In this document: positions 47,813-56,926 of the stretch, one piece after another
Layout: every line of letters begins with the position of its first letter
How positions within the stretch are numbered: the stretch's first letter is position 1
Assembly (NCBI RefSeq): GCF_017355955.1
Contig: NZ_JAFFID010000001.1
Span: 2,418,001 to 2,482,000 of the forward strand
Reading direction: 5' to 3'
Length of the DNA: 64,000 bases
Origin: Sabulibacter ruber
GTDB lineage: Bacteria; Bacteroidota; Bacteroidia; Cytophagales; Hymenobacteraceae
Made by a program: the position numbers and the translations under genes
The notes under the pieces: generated by a model
Databases searched by the model: none
Told to the model about the DNA's origin: nothing
The model's input: the letters and a program-made list of their open reading frames with translations, nothing else

Positions 47813-48637
47813 ATGCGCTTGCTTTTCCATTACCTGAAAGTTTACACTCTGATTCTTTTCAGGAAACACGGCTGTTCCACGCTTTCAATTCTTAGTGCTT
47901 ACACCAAACTGATAATAAATGCTCACTTTCTAGATAGAAGAGAAAAGCCTTCGGCTAGTCCCCGTATGACAGTTCTGTTCAGAAAGCAAGTTCTATTCCA
48001 TAGCTACATCTTTCTTGTCAATCAATTTGAAGAAATCTTTGTTTTAGATTGCTACCGGAGTCAGTTACGCACCAATAAGAAGGTCATTATAGATGGCGGC
48101 GGCCATTTGGGTATGGCGGTCCTGTACTTCACAACCGTCTACCCTACTGCCAAGATAGTCTCGTTTGAACCAGACCCTAGTTCTTTCAAGCTTCTGCATC
48201 AATTCATTACCCTGAATGGCTTACACCAGGTGACTATAGTCAATGCTGCTCTTGCCCACACTTCGGGCAAAATATCCTTCCATACCTATTCAGAAACCTC
48301 CGGAAAACTGGACGCTGGACTATACAACACCCAAAGCGCCTCGGTTTCAATTGAGGTTCCGGCAGTAACACTTTCAGATTATCTTTCTGAACCTGTGGAT
48401 TTGCTGAAACTAGACATTGAAGGAGCTGAAGTAGGTGTGATTCAGGAGTTAATCAATAGCCATAAAATTTCTCAAGTGCGGGAAATTGTGATGGAGTTTC
48501 ACCCGAGGATTAACAACAATTCAGCAAGTCTGATAGATCAACTGAAAGAATCGGGGTTTGAAGTACAGGCATTTGATTCCTCGGTGCTGTATGAGTCCAC
48601 TTCAGATTACTTGCTTCGCTTTTATAGGACAACTTAG
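47813..48637 (+). CDS. FkbM family methyltransferase
   Basis: A 274-residue protein. The SAM-binding site is in DGGGHLGMAVLYFTTVYPTAKIVSFEPDPSSFKLL, and VDLLKLDIEGAEVGVIQEL is the FkbM signature. An amphipathic N-terminal segment (LLFHYLKVYTLILF) may touch the membrane. Members methylate sugars, antibiotics or surface glycans. Base composition is lower in GC than the flanks, and with the following orphan gene it forms an AT-rich patch, which suggests recent transfer. It lies 28 bases after the Ldh gene stop. Confidence 0.85.
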   Translation: MRLLFHYLKVYTLILFRKHGCSTLSILSAYTKLIINAHFLDRREKPSASPRMTVLFRKQVLFHSYIFLVNQFEEIFVLDCYRSQLRTNKKVIIDGGGHLGMAVLYFTTVYPTAKIVSFEPDPSSFKLLHQFITLNGLHQVTIVNAALAHTSGKISFHTYSETSGKLDAGLYNTQSASVSIEVPAVTLSDYLSEPVDLLKLDIEGAEVGVIQELINSHKISQVREIVMEFHPRINNNSASLIDQLKESGFEVQAFDSSVLYESTSDYLLRFYRTT

Positions 48638-48688
48638 TTTAGAGTAGAAGCCTATTATCAATCAAGTGTAGGTCTCACGCAGGTAAAA

Positions 48689-49432
48689 ATGAATTTCATA
48701 AATCCATATACAAGTATATACTTTTGCCAAGAAGAATTACGAACAGCTTATAACATCCCTTTTTACAAGGAGGTTATTTGGGTATTTCTAAAATGCCTTG
48801 ATAATAGGCTTAAGTTATTTAAGCATAGAGTTAACATCCATATTTCTGACAGAGAAGAACTTTTAAAAACAAGGAGGTTTGGGAGTATCTATGAATATTT
48901 TGTCAGAATAGACCAGAATACTTTTACTCAACTAGATGAACCCACAAAGCGGAGCGTTCTGCTTGATGTTGTCCATAGAGCCTTTTTAGAACTTGCCGAT
49001 TGCCACGGCTGGGACAAAGAAGCTATCAACTCAGCTTATGAGCATGCTAAGCGAGAAGGACTTTACTTTTACTCCCAAACAAAATCAAAGACAAACCGGA
49101 GCAAATCACTGACTGCTTCTCTCCACTTTGAATTAACCGGGAACACCCTCACTTTCTCTTCTCATATCACCGATCTCCGAAATGGGTCAGTTCAAAAGGT
49201 ATTTCTTCTAAAGACAGATGAGGATCATTTTTCCTGGTGGAGAAGAATAAAAGACTTTGGCTGGTATGATAACCAAAGGTTTGGCCTCAAATTATTGAAT
49301 GGGGAATTATGGATTGTAAACAATACTGCCTCAGGAGAGATTGAGGAAATCATAAACCAGAATAAAAAAGAAATAAAAGAGATTAACCAGATGTTGTTCT
49401 TCCTCAAAGAACCTCCTTTTATTCCAAGGTAA
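48689..49432 (+). CDS. Orphan hypothetical protein in an AT-rich patch
   Basis: A 247-residue protein that I do not recognise. The first half is helix-rich with many aromatic and charged residues (EEYFVRIDQ-like segments, LADCHGWDKEAINSAYEHAKREGLYFYSQT). The second half is strand-rich (ASLHFELTGNTLTFSSHITDLRNGSVQKVFLL, then FGLKLLNGELWIVNN) and ends in a charged helix (SGEIEEIINQNKKEIKEINQML). No signal peptide or membrane segment. Codon use is AT-rich, unlike its neighbours. It lies 51 bases after the FkbM gene and ends in a strong terminator that begins in the stop codon, so it is a real unit. Confidence 0.6.
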   Translation: MNFINPYTSIYFCQEELRTAYNIPFYKEVIWVFLKCLDNRLKLFKHRVNIHISDREELLKTRRFGSIYEYFVRIDQNTFTQLDEPTKRSVLLDVVHRAFLELADCHGWDKEAINSAYEHAKREGLYFYSQTKSKTNRSKSLTASLHFELTGNTLTFSSHITDLRNGSVQKVFLLKTDEDHFSWWRRIKDFGWYDNQRFGLKLLNGELWIVNNTASGEIEEIINQNKKEIKEINQMLFFLKEPPFIPR

Positions 49433-49473
49433 ACGTAACCGCCCCTTCATTAACAGAAGGGGCGGTTACGTTT
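49431..49473. terminator. Strong terminator after the orphan gene
   Basis: AAACGTAACCGCCCCTTC and GAAGGGGCGGTTACGTTT perfect 18-base arms, 7-base loop, followed by T. It overlaps the stop codon. Confidence 0.9.
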
Positions 49474-49523
49474 TAAGCTTCTTTTAAGTGAAATAGGCCG
49501 AAATTGATCATGCTGTACTTTCT

Positions 49524-50324
49524 CTATCTTAACCGCAAGTTCTTCGCCATTCTCCGGCTCACCCAGTAATTTACCGCCGCAAAAAGAAGAACAAAGATGA
49601 TCAGTTCCCAAAGGCCCGGGAAAGTGGAAGGGCCTTCTTCTACTTTCAGCACATCCTGCCCCAAGCGGTACACTATATTCCCGGCCCAGTGCGCTCCTAC
49701 GGTGTACCACAGGTTTTTGGTATAGACCAGCGGAATGGTCAGCATGATGCTTAGCGCGAACAGATACGCCAACGCAGCGAAACCGTCATCAAGGGAATGG
49801 ATGTGGTTCAGGACGTAGACGGCGGAAGACACCAGTACAAACCCCCACTTGCTCAACTTCCCTTGCAAATGGCCAAACAGGTAACCCCGGGTGAGAATAT
49901 CCTCGGCCAGAGAAGGCAGAAACGTACCCACCGCGAAAAGCAACGTTTGGGTGAGTACCGTGGCGGTATCGGGTACCAGGCTCACCACCTCAATGCCCAT
50001 CCACAGCCGCACCGCTAAGGCCAGTCCGTTTACCAGCAAGCCCAGCGACAAGCCTACCAGCAGCAGCAACGCGTACTTTTTGTTGAACTGCATGCCCCAG
50101 GCTTTCAAACCCGGGAAGCCCTGTAACCGGGCCACCACATAGGCTACCGGCACCACGGCCAGCATCAACCCCAGGAACAGCGGAATATGCTGGTGGAAAC
50201 GCATGGCATACTCAGCGGCATGATATGTGAGGGCCAGGGCCAGGTAACCGGCCAGAACAGCCCCCCACGAACGACGGCTAGTAATACTAGTAATAGGAGA
50301 CGAGGTTGTTTGCACGAGCGGCAT
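49524..50324 (-). CDS. CPBP family membrane protease (CAAX/Abi-like)
   Basis: A 266-residue protein with about seven to eight membrane segments. The glutamic-protease motifs are EDILTRGYLFGHL (a variant of EExxxR), VLNHIHS and HWAGNI near the C-terminus. The CPBP family processes prenylated or bacteriocin-related substrates in Abi systems. In Bacteroidota many members have unknown targets. No toxin or bacteriocin gene is near. Divergent from the metalloprotease gene. Confidence 0.85.
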   Translation of the reverse strand: MPLVQTTSSPITSITSRRSWGAVLAGYLALALTYHAAEYAMRFHQHIPLFLGLMLAVVPVAYVVARLQGFPGLKAWGMQFNKKYALLLLVGLSLGLLVNGLALAVRLWMGIEVVSLVPDTATVLTQTLLFAVGTFLPSLAEDILTRGYLFGHLQGKLSKWGFVLVSSAVYVLNHIHSLDDGFAALAYLFALSIMLTIPLVYTKNLWYTVGAHWAGNIVYRLGQDVLKVEEGPSTFPGLWELIIFVLLFAAVNYWVSRRMAKNLRLR

Positions 50325-50523
50325 CTTTTCAATAAGGTTTGGTTGGGAAGGTTAGATCGGTTTCAACGCAAATATAGAGGTATTCTGATATTGCTTCCAC
50401 GCACGTTCTCAGGAGCTAACAGATCAAACCTAAGACAACAAGCCAGAACATAGTCTTGCCCCTATGTTTCAAATTCGCTACCTTATCCAGCTCATTCCGT
50501 TTAAGGCTTACTTTTCCAAAAAC

Positions 50524-52953
50524 ATGCGCAAAACGCTCCTCTCCTTTCTCTTCGCTTTTCTGGCATTTTCCCACATCTGGGCCCAAAACAAACCCGCAGC
50601 CATCGCCGGCAAGACCGCTGGCATGCAGAAGTTCAGCGGCTATTTTCCGTTCTACTGGGACGAGGCCACCGGCCGCATCCTGCTGGAGATTGACAAACTA
50701 GACCAGCAATTCCTCTACGTGAACTCCCTGGCCGCCGGCCTTGGCTCCAACGACATCGGGCTGGACCGCGGACAGCTGGGCGGCGAGCACGTGGTGTATT
50801 TCCATAAAGTTGGCCCCAAGGTGCTGCTAATTGAACCCAACCAGGGCTACCGCGCCATGAACGGCAACCCAGCCGAGGAACAGGCCGTGGCCCAGTCTTT
50901 CGCTCAATCCGCGCTGTGGGGCTTCAAGGTGGAGGCCACCGAGGGAGACAAAGTGCTGGTTGATGCTACTCAATTTCTGCTCCGCGATGCTCATGACGTG
51001 GTGGGCAGCATCAAGCGCAGTCGGCAGGGCTCTTACCGGCTGGATGCAGATCGCTCGGTTATGTACCTGCCCCGCACCAAGAACTTTCCGCAGAACACCG
51101 AGTTTGAGGCCACGCTCACGTTTGTGGGCGGTGATGACGCGGGCGGTTTCGTGCGCAGCGTCACACCCTCGGCACAAGCCATCACCTTGCGGCAGCACCA
51201 CTCCTTCATCCAACTACCGGATAAAAATTACACGCCCAGAGCCATGGACCCGCGGGCTGGCTATTTCGGGATTGAGTACATGGATTTCAGCACGCCCGTT
51301 GATGAGCCCATCGTGAAGCGGTTCATTGCCCGGCATCGGCTGCAGAAGAAGAACCCGGCTGCGCCGATTTCTGAGGCCGTAGAACCCATTGTGTACTACG
51401 TAGACCATGCCGCGCCAGAACCTATCAGAACCGCTTTACTGGAAGGTGCCCGCTGGTGGGCGCAGGCGTTTGAGGCCGCAGGGTACAAAGACGCGTTCAA
51501 AGTGGAAATCCTACCCACCGACGCTGACCCCATGGATGTGCGCTACAACGTGATTCAGTGGGTGCACCGCAGCACCCGGGGCTGGAGTTACGGGGCCTCA
51601 GTCACCGATCCCAGAACTGGCGAAATCATCAAAGGGCACGTGAGTCTGGGATCGTTGCGGGTGCGCCAGGATTTCCTCATCGCCGAAGGTCTGCTGGCTC
51701 CTTATGAACAAGGCAAACCGACTAATCCCGAGATGATGAAAATGGCCCTGGCCCGGTTAAGACAGCTATCAGCGCATGAGCTGGGCCACACGCTGGGCAT
51801 CATGCACAACTACGCCGCCAGCGTGAGCAACCGCGCCTCTGTGATGGATTACCCGCACCCTACTGTGAAACTCACCTCCAACGGGCAGATCGACTTGTCT
51901 GATGCCTACGCCGTGGGCATTGGCGAATGGGATAAACTGGCCGTGACCTACGGTTATCAGGATTTTCCGCAAGGCACCAATGAGAAACAAGCGTTAGACC
52001 AATTACTGCGCGCCGGCCACCAGAAAGGCCTGCAATTCATCTCGGACCGCGACTCACGGGCTCCCGGCGGAGCGCATCCGCAGGCCCACCTCTGGGACAA
52101 CGGACCTAACGCTGCCGAGGAACTGAGAAACGTACTCGCCATCCGGCAGAAGGCACTGGAGCGTTTCGGGGAAAACAACATCAAACCTGGCGTGCCGATG
52201 GCCATGCTGGAAGACGTGCTGGTGCCCATCTACAATTACCACCGCTACCAGGTAGAAGCTGCCGCCAAAGTAGTAGGTGGCCTGAACTACACCTACGCCT
52301 CCCGCGGCGACGGACAACTGGTCACCGAGTTCGTACCAGAAGCAGAGCAGCAGCGCGCCTTGGATGCCCTGCTCGCCACGTTACAACCCAACGTACTCAC
52401 CCTGCCGGAGAAGATCATCTCCGCCATCCCACCACGCCCAGCGGGTTGGTCGCCCACACGGGAATTGTTTGACAAACGCACCGGCCTCACCTTTGACCCA
52501 CTGGCCGCCGCCGAAGCCTCCGCTGATTTCACGTTGTCCTTCCTGTTCCATCCCGAACGCGCTGCCCGTCTGGTAGAACTGAAAGCCCGCGGCAGCAAAC
52601 TAGGTCTGGACGAAGTCTGGAACCAGGTAATTGAAGAGACATGGGCCAAACCCGGCTCGGGGCTAGACGGCCAAATCCAATTGCTCACCCAACAACTGGT
52701 ACTCACACACCTCCTGGCGCTCTCGCAGGATGAAAACACGGCCTATCCGGTTCGGGCCGCCGCCCTTTTGCATTTAGAGAACTTAGAGAAAACAGCCAAG
52801 AAACAGGCTAAGTCCTCAAACGAGGCAGTGAAAGCCAATGCCCTGCTAGCCTTAGACCGCCTGAAAAAACCCGTAGAAGCCAAGCCGCAACTGCACAAAG
52901 ACCTTCCGCCCGGCGCCCCCATCGGCTCTGGCGGAGTTATTGGCTGCGAATAA
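50524..52953 (+). CDS. Secreted zinc metalloprotease (DUF5117/DUF5118/DUF4953 type)
   Basis: An 809-residue protein from MRKTLLSFLFAFLAFSHIWAQ, which is a clean signal peptide; an ATG at 50464 would add 20 residues before it and hide the signal. The zinc site HELGHTLGIMHNY (about residue 418) is the metzincin-type HExxHxxGxxH. The N-terminal domain with GKTAGMQKFSGYFPFYWDE and the segment DPRAGYFGIEYMDF match the DUF5117 family of Bacteroidota. It cleaves unknown proteins in the periplasm or outside. A degenerate palindrome and a second hairpin follow the stop. Confidence 0.9.
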   Translation: MRKTLLSFLFAFLAFSHIWAQNKPAAIAGKTAGMQKFSGYFPFYWDEATGRILLEIDKLDQQFLYVNSLAAGLGSNDIGLDRGQLGGEHVVYFHKVGPKVLLIEPNQGYRAMNGNPAEEQAVAQSFAQSALWGFKVEATEGDKVLVDATQFLLRDAHDVVGSIKRSRQGSYRLDADRSVMYLPRTKNFPQNTEFEATLTFVGGDDAGGFVRSVTPSAQAITLRQHHSFIQLPDKNYTPRAMDPRAGYFGIEYMDFSTPVDEPIVKRFIARHRLQKKNPAAPISEAVEPIVYYVDHAAPEPIRTALLEGARWWAQAFEAAGYKDAFKVEILPTDADPMDVRYNVIQWVHRSTRGWSYGASVTDPRTGEIIKGHVSLGSLRVRQDFLIAEGLLAPYEQGKPTNPEMMKMALARLRQLSAHELGHTLGIMHNYAASVSNRASVMDYPHPTVKLTSNGQIDLSDAYAVGIGEWDKLAVTYGYQDFPQGTNEKQALDQLLRAGHQKGLQFISDRDSRAPGGAHPQAHLWDNGPNAAEELRNVLAIRQKALERFGENNIKPGVPMAMLEDVLVPIYNYHRYQVEAAAKVVGGLNYTYASRGDGQLVTEFVPEAEQQRALDALLATLQPNVLTLPEKIISAIPPRPAGWSPTRELFDKRTGLTFDPLAAAEASADFTLSFLFHPERAARLVELKARGSKLGLDEVWNQVIEETWAKPGSGLDGQIQLLTQQLVLTHLLALSQDENTAYPVRAAALLHLENLEKTAKKQAKSSNEAVKANALLALDRLKKPVEAKPQLHKDLPPGAPIGSGGVIGCE

Positions 52954-53015
52954 CGTTTTACCCCCGTTTTCCCGAAAACAGGTTAAAATCCCACTTCAGC
53001 CGGAGTGGGATTTTT
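52954..53015. terminator. Palindrome plus terminator after the metalloprotease gene
   Basis: A 3'-end palindrome (CGTTTTACC...GGTTAAAAT, centre GTTTTCCCGAAAAC, 52954-52989), then a clean hairpin AATCCCACTTC/GAGTGGGATT and a T run. Confidence 0.75.
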
Positions 53016-53087
53016 GTTTGTGGATACTCTAGCTGATTCCTCCCACTTTGGTAAGTCCGCATCCAATTTCACCTTGCACGCATTCTG

Positions 53088-53116
53088 TCCCCCTTTGAAG
53101 GGGGTGGGGGGATGAT
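53088..53116 (+). repeat. CCCCCTTTGAAGGGGG repeat, copy 3
   Basis: TCCCCCTTTGAAGGGGGTGG, then GGGGATGAT. It forms an inverted pair with the copy at 53257-53284. Confidence 0.85.
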
Positions 53117-53153
53117 TATCTCTTGCTGATAATCGCGTTTAGATCTAATTCTC

Positions 53154-53231
53154 AACTATGGCGCGGAAGTTACTTCCGTGACTTCTTCACCCGTCTCTGC
53201 AGGGCCCGGAAGTAACTTCCGCGCCATAGTT
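53154..53231. repeat. ATGGCGCGGAAGTTAC hairpin element, copy 2
   Basis: A 78-base hairpin with 25-base perfect arms, the second copy of the element at 13720-13785. The loop sequence differs entirely between copies, while both arms are kept. Confidence 0.9.
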
Positions 53232-53256
53232 GCCATAGGTAATTCTCTGCAGGTGT

Positions 53257-53284
53257 ATCATCCCCCTACCCCCTTCAAAGGGGA
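53257..53284 (-). repeat. CCCCCTTTGAAGGGGG repeat, copy 4 (inverted)
   Basis: Reverse complement of copy 3. Together they enclose the hairpin at 53154-53231 in a mirrored block of about 200 bases. Confidence 0.85.
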
Positions 53285-53418
53285 ACGATATGCGTGATTG
53301 ATTAAAGATTTAACCCTATCGTTGGACCCACATCTATATAGAAAAAACCTAATCTTATCGCTTGGAAATGCGGGTCAAATCCTTACTTTTAAGTAGTTAA
53401 CAATTAACCTCTTCCACC

Positions 53419-55050
53419 GTGAAAAGACGCGATTTTCTCCAGCTTTCCGGCCTTGGGCTTGGTGCCCTGATGCTGCCGATTCCGCTTTTGGGCCACGATA
53501 TTGCCCCCGAAGCGATGCTCGCTCCCATGGAAGTGGCCCAGAAGAAACAGATTGCCGATGCGGCCCTCAACGCGGCCAAATCCAAAGGCGCTTCCTATAC
53601 AGATGTCCGGATTGGCCGCTACCTGAACCAGTACCTCATCACGCGGGAAGACAAGGTGCAGAACACCGTCAACACCGAGTCCTTCGGGGTGGGCGTGCGC
53701 GTGCTAGTGAACAATACATGGGGTTTTGCCGCCGCCGATGAAGTCTCACCCGCCGGAGCCGCCAAAGCCGCCGAGTTGGCCGTCGCCATCGCGAAAGCTA
53801 ATTCTAAGCTGCAAACCGAGCCGGTGCAACTGGCGCCGCAGCAAGGCTACGGTGAGGTGAGCTGGAGAACGCCCATTGAGCGCAATGCCTTTGAAGTGCC
53901 GCTGAAGGAGAAAGTAGACCTGCTGCTGGGTGCTAACTCGGCCGCCATGCAAAACGGGGCCAACTACGTGAACTCGGCCTTGTTTCTGGTAAATGAGCAG
54001 AAATACTTCGCGTCTACGGACGGTTCTTACATTGACCAGGACGTTCACCGCATCTGGCCGGTGCTCAACGTCACGGCCATCGACCAGAAAACCGGTAAGT
54101 TTGAAACGCGGCAGTCGCTCAGCTCGCCCCGGGGCATGGGCTTTGAATACCTGAGTGGCCGCGCCGCCGACAAGTACAAAGGCATCACTACCCGCTACGG
54201 CAACTCCTATGACATGCTGGAAGACGCCGTGGCCGCCGCCAAACAGGCCAAAGAGAAACTCACGGCTAAATCGGTGCTGGCGGGTAAATATGACTTGGTG
54301 CTGGACCCTTCGCACTTGTGGCTCACCATCCATGAAAGTGTAGGGCACCCGCTGGAACTGGATCGCGTGCTGGGCTATGAGGCCAATTTTGCCGGAACCT
54401 CCTTCGCCACGCTGGACAAGTGGAAATCCAAAACTTTCAAATACGGCAGTCCGCAGGTGAACCTCTTCGCCGATAAGGTGCAGCCGGGTTCTCTGGGCGC
54501 GGTGGGTTACGACGATGAAGGCGTGAAAACCAAACGCTGGGATCTGGTGAAAGACGGCGTCTTGGTGAACTACCAGGCCATCCGGGACCAGGCGCACATC
54601 ATCGGGGAGAAAGAATCGCACGGGTGCTGCTACGCCGATAATTGGAGCTCAGTGCAGTTCCAGCGCATGCCCAACGTGTCTTTGGCGGCGGGTAAGCAGA
54701 AACTGAGCGTGGATGACATGATCAAGAACGTGGAGAAAGGCATCTACATCATAGGCGACGGTTCTTTTTCCATTGACCAGCAGCGCTACAACTTCCAGTT
54801 CGGCGGGCAGCTGTTCTACGAGATCAAAAACGGCAAAATCGTGGGTCCGCTCAAAGACGTGGCCTACCAGAGCAACACCCAGGAATTCTGGAACTCCTGC
54901 GCCGCCGTCTGTGACGAGAGCGATTACCGTTTGGGCGGCTCCTTCTTCGACGGAAAAGGCCAACCCATGCAGGTAAGCGCGGTTTCGCACGGCTCCGCCA
55001 CCACCCGCTTCAACGGCGTGAACGTGATCAATACCGGAAGAAAAATCTAA
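53419..55050 (+). CDS. tldD: TldD-family metalloprotease, Tat-exported
   Basis: A 543-residue protein starting at GTG. The N-terminus is a Tat signal (KRRDFLQLSGLGLGALMLP). The core is the TldD/PmbA fold with the zinc motif HESVGHPLELDR (HExxxH, about residue 305). With a partner of the TldE type, this forms a heterodimeric protease that trims unfolded peptides or modified precursors. A Tat signal on a TldD is not seen in Escherichia coli but is frequent in Bacteroidota. The TldE-like partner follows 137 bases downstream. Confidence 0.88.
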   Translation: MKRRDFLQLSGLGLGALMLPIPLLGHDIAPEAMLAPMEVAQKKQIADAALNAAKSKGASYTDVRIGRYLNQYLITREDKVQNTVNTESFGVGVRVLVNNTWGFAAADEVSPAGAAKAAELAVAIAKANSKLQTEPVQLAPQQGYGEVSWRTPIERNAFEVPLKEKVDLLLGANSAAMQNGANYVNSALFLVNEQKYFASTDGSYIDQDVHRIWPVLNVTAIDQKTGKFETRQSLSSPRGMGFEYLSGRAADKYKGITTRYGNSYDMLEDAVAAAKQAKEKLTAKSVLAGKYDLVLDPSHLWLTIHESVGHPLELDRVLGYEANFAGTSFATLDKWKSKTFKYGSPQVNLFADKVQPGSLGAVGYDDEGVKTKRWDLVKDGVLVNYQAIRDQAHIIGEKESHGCCYADNWSSVQFQRMPNVSLAAGKQKLSVDDMIKNVEKGIYIIGDGSFSIDQQRYNFQFGGQLFYEIKNGKIVGPLKDVAYQSNTQEFWNSCAAVCDESDYRLGGSFFDGKGQPMQVSAVSHGSATTRFNGVNVINTGRKI

Positions 55051-55059
55051 AGAACTTTC

Positions 55060-55145
55060 TACCTGTGTTGATCAGTCCTGAGTTCTGAGTGCATAGTCCT
55101 TAGTCAAATTCTACAACTCAGGACTATGGACTCAAGACTCAAAAC
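55060..55145. repeat. GGACTATGGACTCAAGACTC-type simple repeat
   Basis: Short related words (AGTCCTGAGTTCTGAG, AGTCCTTAGTC, then ACTCAGGACTATGGACTCAAG) face each other around a small centre, in the gap between the tldD- and tldE-like genes. It is degenerate, and no function is visible. Confidence 0.55.
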
Positions 55146-55187
55146 TTACAACAAGTAGTTTCAACATACATCAGACGTAAACCATCC

Positions 55188-56522
55188 ATGGCAATATATA
55201 GCAGAGAACAGGCGCAGGCGATTCTGAGGAAAGTGATGGCCTTGAGCAAAGCCGATGAGTGCGAAGCCAACCTGAACGGAAACAAAGTGGGCAACGTGCG
55301 CTACGCCCGAAACACCGTCTCCACCGCTGGCGAGGCCCACACCACCTCGCTGGTGGTGCAGTCTTCCTTCGGGAAGCGGATGGGCACCGCTACCATCAAC
55401 GAGTTTGACGATACCTCCTTGGAGAAAGTAGTGCGCCGCTCAGAGGAACTGGCCCGACTGGCGCCGGAGAACCCCGAGTACATGGGCGTGCTGGAACCGC
55501 AAAAATACATCTCCACCAATCCATACGTAGCCGCCACGGCCGCTATCACCCCAGACCAACGAGCGGTGATGGTGTCGCAGAGCATTGCGGCGGCCAAAGG
55601 CAAAAACCTGACGGCGGCGGGTTACCTGCAAGACTCGGTGGGGTTCCAGTCCATGATGAACAGCAAAGGACTCTTCGCCTATAATACCGATACCGGGGTG
55701 GATTTCTCGCTCACTGTGCGCACACCTGATGGTACCGGCTCTGGCTACGTTTCCCGCGGGTTCAATGACGTGAACAAATTGGATACGGCCGCGGCCTCCA
55801 ACATTGCGGTGAACAAGGCCGTGAGTTCAGTCAACGCCAAGGCGCTGGAACCGGGCAAATACACCGTTATTCTGGAGCCGGCGGCAGTGGCCGTGATGCT
55901 GGAGAATCTGTTTTTCAACATGGACACCCGCTCCGCCGACGAGGGCCGAAGCTTCCTGAGCAAGCCCGGCGGTGGCAACAAACTAGGCCAGAGACTGGTG
56001 GATGAACGCGTGACCATCTACTCTGATCCCGCCCACCCCGATCTGCCCACCTCACCTTGGGCGCAGGACGGTCAAGCGCTGAACAAAGTCACCTGGATAG
56101 ACAAAGGCGTAGTGAAGCAGATGCCGGTCTCCCGCTATTGGGCGCAGCAGAAAAAGACAACGCCGGTGCCATTCCCCAACTCGGCCATTATGCAGGGCGG
56201 CACCCAAAGCCTGGACGATCTCATCAAAGGCACCACCAAAGGCATTCTGGTGACCCGCCTTTGGTACATCCGTCCGGTAGACCCACAGACGCTACTGCTC
56301 ACCGGCCTCACCCGCGACGGAACCTTCTACATTGAGAATGGCAAAATCAAACACGCCGTGAAGAACTTCCGCTTCAACGAAAGTCCCATTATCATGCTCA
56401 ACAACCTGGAAGCCATCGGGAAAACCGAGCGCGTGGTCAGCGGCGAGTCCAGCAACAATTATCTGCTTCCTCCGCTGAAGATTCGGGACTTTACGTTCAG
56501 CAGCTTGTCTGATGCGGTGTAA
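55188..56522 (+). CDS. TldE/PmbA-family protein
   Basis: A 444-residue protein of the TldD/PmbA fold. It lacks the HExxxH motif of its upstream neighbour, as the TldE half does, and is therefore probably the non-catalytic partner. VIYSDP-type segments and the end region KNFRFNESPIIMLNNLEAIGK are family hallmarks. No signal peptide is seen here, although its partner has a Tat signal; it may be carried out together with TldD or act inside the cell. Probably in one transcript with tldD. Confidence 0.88.
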   Translation: MAIYSREQAQAILRKVMALSKADECEANLNGNKVGNVRYARNTVSTAGEAHTTSLVVQSSFGKRMGTATINEFDDTSLEKVVRRSEELARLAPENPEYMGVLEPQKYISTNPYVAATAAITPDQRAVMVSQSIAAAKGKNLTAAGYLQDSVGFQSMMNSKGLFAYNTDTGVDFSLTVRTPDGTGSGYVSRGFNDVNKLDTAAASNIAVNKAVSSVNAKALEPGKYTVILEPAAVAVMLENLFFNMDTRSADEGRSFLSKPGGGNKLGQRLVDERVTIYSDPAHPDLPTSPWAQDGQALNKVTWIDKGVVKQMPVSRYWAQQKKTTPVPFPNSAIMQGGTQSLDDLIKGTTKGILVTRLWYIRPVDPQTLLLTGLTRDGTFYIENGKIKHAVKNFRFNESPIIMLNNLEAIGKTERVVSGESSNNYLLPPLKIRDFTFSSLSDAV

Positions 56523-56549
56523 GTAAGTTTACTGATGATTTCCATTACA

Positions 56550-56607
56550 ACGACGCTACACTTCAGGCCTGTATTTAGGGAATCAGGCCTGAAACGTAGC
56601 GTCGTTA
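56550..56607. repeat. Composite palindrome (AACGACGCTAC / TTCAGGCCTG)
   Basis: Outer arms AACGACGCTAC and GTAGCGTCGTT, inner arms TTCAGGCCTG and CAGGCCTGAA, with the TTTAGGGAAT centre. It joins the GTAGCGTCGTT repeat to a 3'-end palindrome, 28 bases after the TldE stop. Confidence 0.75.
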
Positions 56608-56621
56608 TACTGTAACGACGT
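56601..56621. repeat. CGTCGTTA hairpin
   Basis: CGTCGTTA and TAACGACG arms, 5-base centre, sharing one arm with the composite palindrome before it. Confidence 0.65.
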
Positions 56622-56723
56622 GGTTCTACAGAGCAAAACCGCCTCTTTGCATTATAAATCATCTGTGCCATGTTTCCTTGTAGTAAGAGTTCTTCTGGGA
56701 GTGCGTTCCTTGTTCCATAGACA

Positions 56724-56748
56724 AGCGTCGTTACGGCGTAACGACGCT
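56724..56748. repeat. AGCGTCGTTACG palindrome
   Basis: A 25-base perfect palindrome, 12-base arms around one base, of the same GTCGTTA word. The remaining part of the 404-base gap holds the hscA promoter and nothing else that I can name. Confidence 0.75.
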
Positions 56749-56859
56749 ACAAATTCCCATTTTAGACGTGTCTTCTTCAAACCATCCCTAAAACGAACTT
56801 CTTATTTCTCTGGGAATCAAGGCCCTCTTTCGCCACCTATCCCGCAGGAAACCGTACCC

Positions 56860-56888
56860 TTGTAAGAGGCTATTTCTTCGTACTTTTG
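56860..56888 (+). promoter_or_regulatory. Promoter of hscA
   Basis: TTG at 56860-56862, an 18-base spacer, and TACTTTTG at 56881-56888: a good match to the Bacteroidota TTG / TAnnTTTG pattern, 38 bases before the ATG. Confidence 0.65.
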
Positions 56889-56926
56889 CGGAAGTGCGCG
56901 GAAACGCGCTGCAATAACTTTGACAC

